DNA from: CAZJDM01 sp964544765
GTDB taxonomy: Bacteria; Bdellovibrionota_B; Oligoflexia; CAYFLR01
Reading direction: 5' to 3'
DNA: 7,893 nt
NCBI GenBank assembly: GCA_964544765.1
Contig: CAZJDM010000185.1
Span: 1 to 7,893 of the forward strand
How positions within the stretch are numbered: the first letter of the stretch is position 1; every line of letters begins with the position of its first letter. Position numbers and translations under genes: made by a program. The notes beneath the pieces were generated by a model. That model did no database searches. It was not told the origin of the DNA and saw only the letters and a list, made by a program, of their open reading frames with translations. Shown here piece by piece: positions 4,220-7,893 of this stretch.

Positions 4220-5593
4220 GTGAGAAAGAAATTTAAAGCTACTTCATTAGTTCAATATATAACCATCAGGATGACCTTTATTATCATATTGATACTATTC
4301 TCCTATGTATCTTCTGCCAAGGTTTGGCAACATCAAAACAGATGGGATACAACTTGGGAAAATAAGTATTCTGAATGGTTCTTTTCAAAGAAAGTAAGAA
4401 AAGATCTTTTTATATCCACCAAAAGCCCTTATTACGGCATGTTAGTGGATTGTGCTGATGTCGCTTATGTTATGAGAGCTATATTTTCTTACGAAAATCA
4501 ACTTCCTTTTGCCGTTGTCAACCCTAGTAGTGCCAGACGTAATCCTGATTCTAGAAAAAATTATCGAGTTATCTCCAACCTCACTAGTCGCTTTGATCAT
4601 ATTAAAGATGCAGGCGAACGTTTTATTGGGTTTATAAATTATTTAGGAACTGTTTTGGACAGTAAAACTCTAAAAGATAATGATACCTACCCTGTTGCTC
4701 TTGATAAAATTAAGCCGGGAGATATTTTTCATTTTGTTGAAACACATAAAGAAACTCCAGTACGACACACATTATTAATCAAAAACATCGATTCCAGTGG
4801 TAATTTTGACTTAATCTATTCCACTCAAAGTATTAAGAAAAACAATGAACAATATTTTATTGCAAGAAAGGAAAATGGAAATAAACCATTAAAAGACTTC
4901 TACCCCAGATTACTTATGTATAAGAAAAAACAAGCAATATATCACAAACCAAATAATGAATCCGGCGGATTTAGAAGGTTTATCTGGCCCAGATATTTGC
5001 GAACTGAAGCCAATAACTATCCACCCGAATTCAATTACAGTAGGGAACAGTTTCTCCTGGCAGCAAAAACAACCAGAAAGGAATTTTTTCAACATATTAA
5101 AACACTACATAAAACTCAAACGGATGTGCCTAATAATATTTTGAATCATCAACTGGTAAATATCTGTAAAAGAGCCAGAGACAGGGTGCGTCAAGTAAAC
5201 GAAGCCCTTACTTTTTTGAGTAATGAAAAAAATAATTCCTGTATGAATTTTAATGAATTTGATACCTATTCAACACCTGCCAGAGATATGGAACTCAAGT
5301 TAGCATTTGAAGATCTGATTGATACCTGGAGCCAATTTGAAAATAAGAAACAAACTCAAGAAGTATATACCGTATATAAAAAGATAATCACATCAATCAT
5401 CAACAATAATGATAATCAAACTGTAAAACAATTTTGCCCTATCCATTATAAGGAGAAAACTGTTATCAGTTTAAGCGATTTATACGCAAGAATCAAAAAT
5501 GGACAAATGTCTTCGGACCCTCATGATACTGTTGCAGCTCGTTGGGGAGAAACTACTATCAATCAAACCAAATGTAAGGTTTATTATAATTAA
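4220..5593 (+). CDS. Exported NlpC/P60-like putative cysteine peptidase/amidase
   Basis: The 457-residue protein starts at GTG 4220, five bases after GAGG (4211-4214). An internal ATG at 4271 (Met18) has no ribosome binding site. A signal peptide with a long basic n-region has its hydrophobic core at about 19-30 and likely cleavage after Ala33 (VSSA). Residues about 65-205 look like a papain-like NlpC/P60 fold. They show MLVDCADVAY with the candidate nucleophile Cys78 at the start of a helix, KPGDIFHF (165-172) matching the usual PGD-hydrophobic turn, and RHTLLI (182-187) with the candidate base His183. The third polar residue is not obvious. A peptidoglycan amidase or endopeptidase role is therefore an inference. 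Residues about 260-457 are an unrecognised helical region with cysteines 316, 341, 406 and 452. The gene stands alone and ends one base from the convergent amidohydrolase gene. Confidence 0.85.
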   Translation: MRKKFKATSLVQYITIRMTFIIILILFSYVSSAKVWQHQNRWDTTWENKYSEWFFSKKVRKDLFISTKSPYYGMLVDCADVAYVMRAIFSYENQLPFAVVNPSSARRNPDSRKNYRVISNLTSRFDHIKDAGERFIGFINYLGTVLDSKTLKDNDTYPVALDKIKPGDIFHFVETHKETPVRHTLLIKNIDSSGNFDLIYSTQSIKKNNEQYFIARKENGNKPLKDFYPRLLMYKKKQAIYHKPNNESGGFRRFIWPRYLRTEANNYPPEFNYSREQFLLAAKTTRKEFFQHIKTLHKTQTDVPNNILNHQLVNICKRARDRVRQVNEALTFLSNEKNNSCMNFNEFDTYSTPARDMELKLAFEDLIDTWSQFENKKQTQEVYTVYKKIITSIINNNDNQTVKQFCPIHYKEKTVISLSDLYARIKNGQMSSDPHDTVAARWGETTINQTKCKVYYN

Positions 5594-5594
5594 A

Positions 5595-6740
5595 TTAGAT
5601 TAAACTACCTTCTTTTAGAACCAGGATTGGTTTTATATTTGGATCTAAATTAGTAGTAACAATATTGGTATCAAAAGCTACTATATCAGCAAATGATTTT
5701 TCGATAAGGACACCCCTTTTAGCTAATCCTAGGGTTTCACTAGCAGTACTTGTTGCAGCTTTAAAAGCTAACCAATGATTGGCTCCATTTTCTATTAGAT
5801 AACCTATTTCCTTTAAAATTTGCCCATGTTCATTAAATGGTGTTCCAGCATCGGTTCCAGCCAAAATAGTTACTTTATTTTCAAGTGCTCGTTTATAACT
5901 AAGTAAATGATTTTCCATCTGTGACAACATTTTTTTGATACTATCTTGTAAAGATTCAATATGTTTATGGTCCAGAATACCATTAGCTGCTGCAAATGTA
6001 GGTGTAAAAGCACCCTTTTTATCTAATAATAATTCAATAGCTTTTTGATCCAGTTCAAAACCATGCTCGATAATGTCAACACCGTTAGTCAAAGCGTTAA
6101 TTATACCGACATTTCCTTGGGCATGCGCTGACACTTTTAAGTTTTTCTTATGAGCTTCATCACAAATAGCAGCAATTTCTTGAGGAGATAATTCTGGCGC
6201 TCCGGGCTTGGTTCCTTTAGTCATAATTCCCCCGGTAGCCATTAATTTTAAATGCTTTGCTCCTTTACCTATCATATCTTTTGCGGCAGAACGCGCTTCT
6301 TCAGGGCCATTTACTTCTTTCCCGATCCAAAAACCATGTCCTTTTGGCATTACAAGATTATGTCCACATGGAAAAATGCCCGGAAGATCATTTCGTTTCA
6401 TTTGTTCAAGGGAAAAATCAATTTCATGCGAAGATCCCATATCTCTAACAAAGGTTACTCCATTAGTAATCTGTTTACGTAGATTATCATAGGCGCACAT
6501 AGTCAATTGGATGATATTGGAATTTAAATAAGATGAAATAGGATCCTCTGATCCATCAAGTAAAATATGAACATGGGCGTCTATTAGACCAGGCATAACT
6601 AAACCATCAATCGAATAATCAACTTTTGATGATGAATTGCTTTCTATTTTGGCGATATATTTGTCTTTTATGGTAATAGTTACATTTTCTTTGATAGACT
6701 CAACTAGACCATCCCAAAAATATCGAGCTTTTATTTTCAC
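5595..6740 (-). CDS. Metal-dependent amidohydrolase (imidazolonepropionase/prolidase-like)
   Basis: The 381-residue cytoplasmic hydrolase belongs to the amidohydrolase superfamily and has a complete set of metal ligands: HxH in DAHVHI (His56, His58), the likely carboxylated lysine in HLKLMATGG (Lys165), SAHAQG (His206), IEHG (His226) and GTDAGTP (Asp297). The N-terminal strands and the C-terminal KRGVLIEKSFADIVAFD segment form the usual small beta-sandwich around the TIM barrel. Relatives with this HLK-MATGG pattern include Xaa-Pro dipeptidases and N-acyl or N-methyl amino-acid hydrolases, so the substrate is open. It starts at GTG (6740) behind a doubled AGGAG (6746-6750 and 6751-6755). It lies 27 bases after the stop of the acyltransferase gene on the same strand, so the two are likely co-transcribed. 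Length is normal for the family. Confidence 0.95.
   Translation of the reverse strand: MKIKARYFWDGLVESIKENVTITIKDKYIAKIESNSSSKVDYSIDGLVMPGLIDAHVHILLDGSEDPISSYLNSNIIQLTMCAYDNLRKQITNGVTFVRDMGSSHEIDFSLEQMKRNDLPGIFPCGHNLVMPKGHGFWIGKEVNGPEEARSAAKDMIGKGAKHLKLMATGGIMTKGTKPGAPELSPQEIAAICDEAHKKNLKVSAHAQGNVGIINALTNGVDIIEHGFELDQKAIELLLDKKGAFTPTFAAANGILDHKHIESLQDSIKKMLSQMENHLLSYKRALENKVTILAGTDAGTPFNEHGQILKEIGYLIENGANHWLAFKAATSTASETLGLAKRGVLIEKSFADIVAFDTNIVTTNLDPNIKPILVLKEGSLI
5616..5635 (+). terminator. Weak candidate terminator after the exported protein gene
   Basis: TAGAACCA (5616-5623) pairs with TGGTTTTA (5628-5635), including one G-U pair, around a GGAT loop, and TATTT follows. It starts 22 bases after the stop of the plus-strand gene and lies inside the 3' end of the convergent amidohydrolase gene. 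The stem is short and the T-tract interrupted, so it could be chance. Confidence 0.28.
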
Positions 6741-6767
6741 TTAGACTCCTCTCCTCTTTCAAAATAG

Positions 6768-7571
6768 TTATTTTGGTTGATTATTTGAGGTCTGCCATTG
6801 ACTTAGATGGTCCTGAATAAAGGAAATAGTCTTATTATGCTCTTGACGGCCAGCGCCCGTAATTTTTAATGGCGCTCCAAATTCAAAATGTATGGTACGT
6901 GTTTGATCTAAAACCCCAAAATCCTTTATCCATTTGCCTTGTCGCCAAAAGTCGGTTTTCAGAGCTACGGGAATGACAGGTAATTCATTTCGACGAGCTA
7001 AGGTACAACCAATATTAGAAAATTGGTCATGGTTAAAATTATAGGCTCTTGTTGTTTGAGGGAAAATGATGACTGAATAACCCTCTTTTAAGGCCTTAGA
7101 TCCTTGTTCTAAAACTTGACGTACATCTTGTATAGGACTTTTACGAGAAACAACAATTGATTTCTGAGCCTTTAGACCTGCACCAAAAAATGGAATACTT
7201 AAAAGTTCCTTCTTAATAACAAATCGAGCAAGCTTGGATGGAGAAATCAAGTAACAAAGAACCAGGGTCTCAAGGGTACTCATATGATTACATACGAACA
7301 CTGCTGGACCGTCGACCTTTTTAATTTCATCGAGTCCGCTAATCTTGAATTTTCCGCCAAAAAATTCTATTAATTTAAAGAAATTATAAGAACACTTACG
7401 CCATCTTTGATCATTGAAAATACCCAATCTGGCTTGAATACCAGCTTTGATAGTAATGAAAAAAAAGATCATATAAAAGAGGAAGTTGCTTAGCCATCCG
7501 CTTGAGGTAGAAATGGTAAATTTGCTTTCTGGAGTCTGATAATCATTTTGAAGATACTGTATTACTGCCAT
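6768..7571 (-). CDS. PlsC-like 1-acylglycerol-3-phosphate acyltransferase
   Basis: The protein transfers an acyl chain to a lysophospholipid-type acceptor at the inner membrane, by family. I choose ATG at 7571 (267 residues) because GGAG stands nine bases upstream. A GTG at 7586 would overlap that site. A membrane segment lies at about residues 30-45. The acyltransferase blocks are in order: NHMSTLETL (95-103), where the catalytic His96 is followed by Glu101 instead of the usual Asp of HX4D; KELLSIPFFG (121-130); FPQTTR (170-175) in place of FPEGTR; and VIPVALKTD (199-207). These variants occur together in a PlsC-like subfamily I recall from proteobacteria, so the enzyme is probably active. 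It is the first gene of a two-gene operon with the amidohydrolase. The true acyl acceptor is not fixed by sequence. Confidence 0.92.
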   Translation of the reverse strand: MAVIQYLQNDYQTPESKFTISTSSGWLSNFLFYMIFFFITIKAGIQARLGIFNDQRWRKCSYNFFKLIEFFGGKFKISGLDEIKKVDGPAVFVCNHMSTLETLVLCYLISPSKLARFVIKKELLSIPFFGAGLKAQKSIVVSRKSPIQDVRQVLEQGSKALKEGYSVIIFPQTTRAYNFNHDQFSNIGCTLARRNELPVIPVALKTDFWRQGKWIKDFGVLDQTRTIHFEFGAPLKITGAGRQEHNKTISFIQDHLSQWQTSNNQPK

Positions 7572-7616
7572 AATAAATAACTCCACCTTACTACATCATT
7601 CAAATATTCGGCTAAA

Positions 7617-7643
7617 GTTATATTAGACGATAAAAGGAGTCAA
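7617..7643 (-). promoter_or_regulatory. Candidate promoter of acyltransferase-amidohydrolase operon
   Basis: On the minus strand TTGACT (7643-7638) is followed by TATAAC (7622-7617). Both hexamers match five of six bases, but the 15-base spacing is short. Transcription would start near 7610 and give a leader of about 40 bases. Confidence 0.4.
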
Positions 7644-7691
7644 TGATTAATAAATTTACCCAAAAATACTACCTTTTTTTGAGTAAATAGT

Positions 7692-7697
7692 TATAAT
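7692..7697 (+). promoter_or_regulatory. Candidate -10 box of the right-edge gene
   Basis: A perfect TATAAT lies 43 bases before the ATG at 7740. No acceptable -35 hexamer is found at 16-18 bases, and there is no TG extension, so assignment rests on the -10 alone. Confidence 0.35.
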
Positions 7698-7739
7698 AAA
7701 AATAACACTTTAAAGTTCTTCTACATTGAGTAAAAAATT

Positions 7740-7893
7740 ATGGGTACCAAGTTTTTACATTTAAAAAAAATAGTTAATAATCAAGAAGACTGGGATATTT
7801 TAAAAGAAGCTATTGAAGAACAAAAAATTATAAGTCTCTTAAATAAAGAGGATGATAAAATAATTGATGATATTGTACCTATTACTATTACTA
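7740..7893 (+). CDS. Partial unknown gene, cut by window end
   Basis: A frame opens at ATG 7740 and stays open for 51 codons to the right edge. It begins MGTKFLHLKKIVNNQEDW and continues acidic and Lys-rich with regular hydrophobics, ending VPITIT. It has no signal peptide, so a cytoplasmic protein is likely. A weak GAG (7728-7730) nine bases upstream is the only ribosome binding site. It is divergent from the acyltransferase operon. The visible part is too short to name a family. Confidence 0.6.
   Translation, partial: MGTKFLHLKKIVNNQEDWDILKEAIEEQKIISLLNKEDDKIIDDIVPITIT

Noticed and set aside
6208..6492. Three overlapping plus-strand frames inside the amidohydrolase gene
   Set aside because: They are antisense shadows. 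The minus-strand frame has complete metal-binding motifs and these frames show no domain or ribosome binding site.
7643..7690. A 15-codon frame starting at ATG 7643 with AAGGAG just upstream, a possible leader peptide
   Set aside because: Only three bases separate AAGGAG from the ATG, the TATAAT that would serve the downstream gene lies after this frame, and the encoded peptide has no regulatory codon bias.
1..7893. CRISPR array, tRNA or rRNA gene, transposase or phage gene
   Set aside because: I found no regularly spaced repeats, no cloverleaf with anticodon, no rRNA-like stretch and no matching protein motifs.

Overview
The window is AT-rich DNA, roughly one third G+C by eye, with seven complete genes and one gene cut by the right edge. 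Several proteins carry N-terminal signals, and three are small-to-medium lipoproteins. With a stand-alone RRM protein and a PlsC-like acyltransferase of the HX4E type, this points to a Gram-negative bacterium with low G+C. A member of the Bdellovibrionota/Bacteriovoracales or a related former deltaproteobacterial group is my best guess. That is an inference from protein style and is not proven by any marker gene here.

Left part (1-2800): a leader with a perfect inverted repeat precedes a 449-residue lipoprotein with a duplicated KKYGFC/CFYFP module. It converges on a small cysteine-rich lipoprotein read from the minus strand. A divergent lipoprotein gene follows across a 344-base control region. 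That region holds a clear minus-strand promoter, a 22-base palindrome, and a palindromic 12-mer present once in front of each of the two divergent genes. The plus-strand lipoprotein seems to have lost its C-terminus to a frameshift.

Middle part (2781-4219): a hotdog-fold acyl-CoA thioesterase (minus) and an RRM RNA-binding protein (plus) are divergent. The RRM gene has the best plus-strand promoter in the window. About 460 non-coding bases follow. They contain a 136-base hairpin-forming element with 17-base perfect terminal inverted repeats and visibly higher G+C, then two further inverted repeats in the leader of the next gene.

Right part (4220-7893): an exported protein with an NlpC/P60-like Cys/His arrangement ends one base short of the stop of a convergent two-gene minus-strand operon. 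The operon encodes a PlsC-like acyltransferase followed by a metal-dependent amidohydrolase of the imidazolonepropionase/prolidase-like type. Upstream of the operon and divergent from it, an unknown gene starts at 7740 and runs off the window.

The acyltransferase and thioesterase belong to lipid metabolism. The three lipoproteins and the exported peptidase-like protein act at the envelope. I see no tRNA, rRNA, CRISPR array, transposase or phage gene, and no convincing strong intrinsic terminator. Four starts are non-standard or differ from the longest reading frame: 1965, 2310 and 7571 are internal starts chosen on Shine-Dalgarno evidence, and the genes at 4220, 6740 (GTG) and 1965 (TTG) use alternative start codons.
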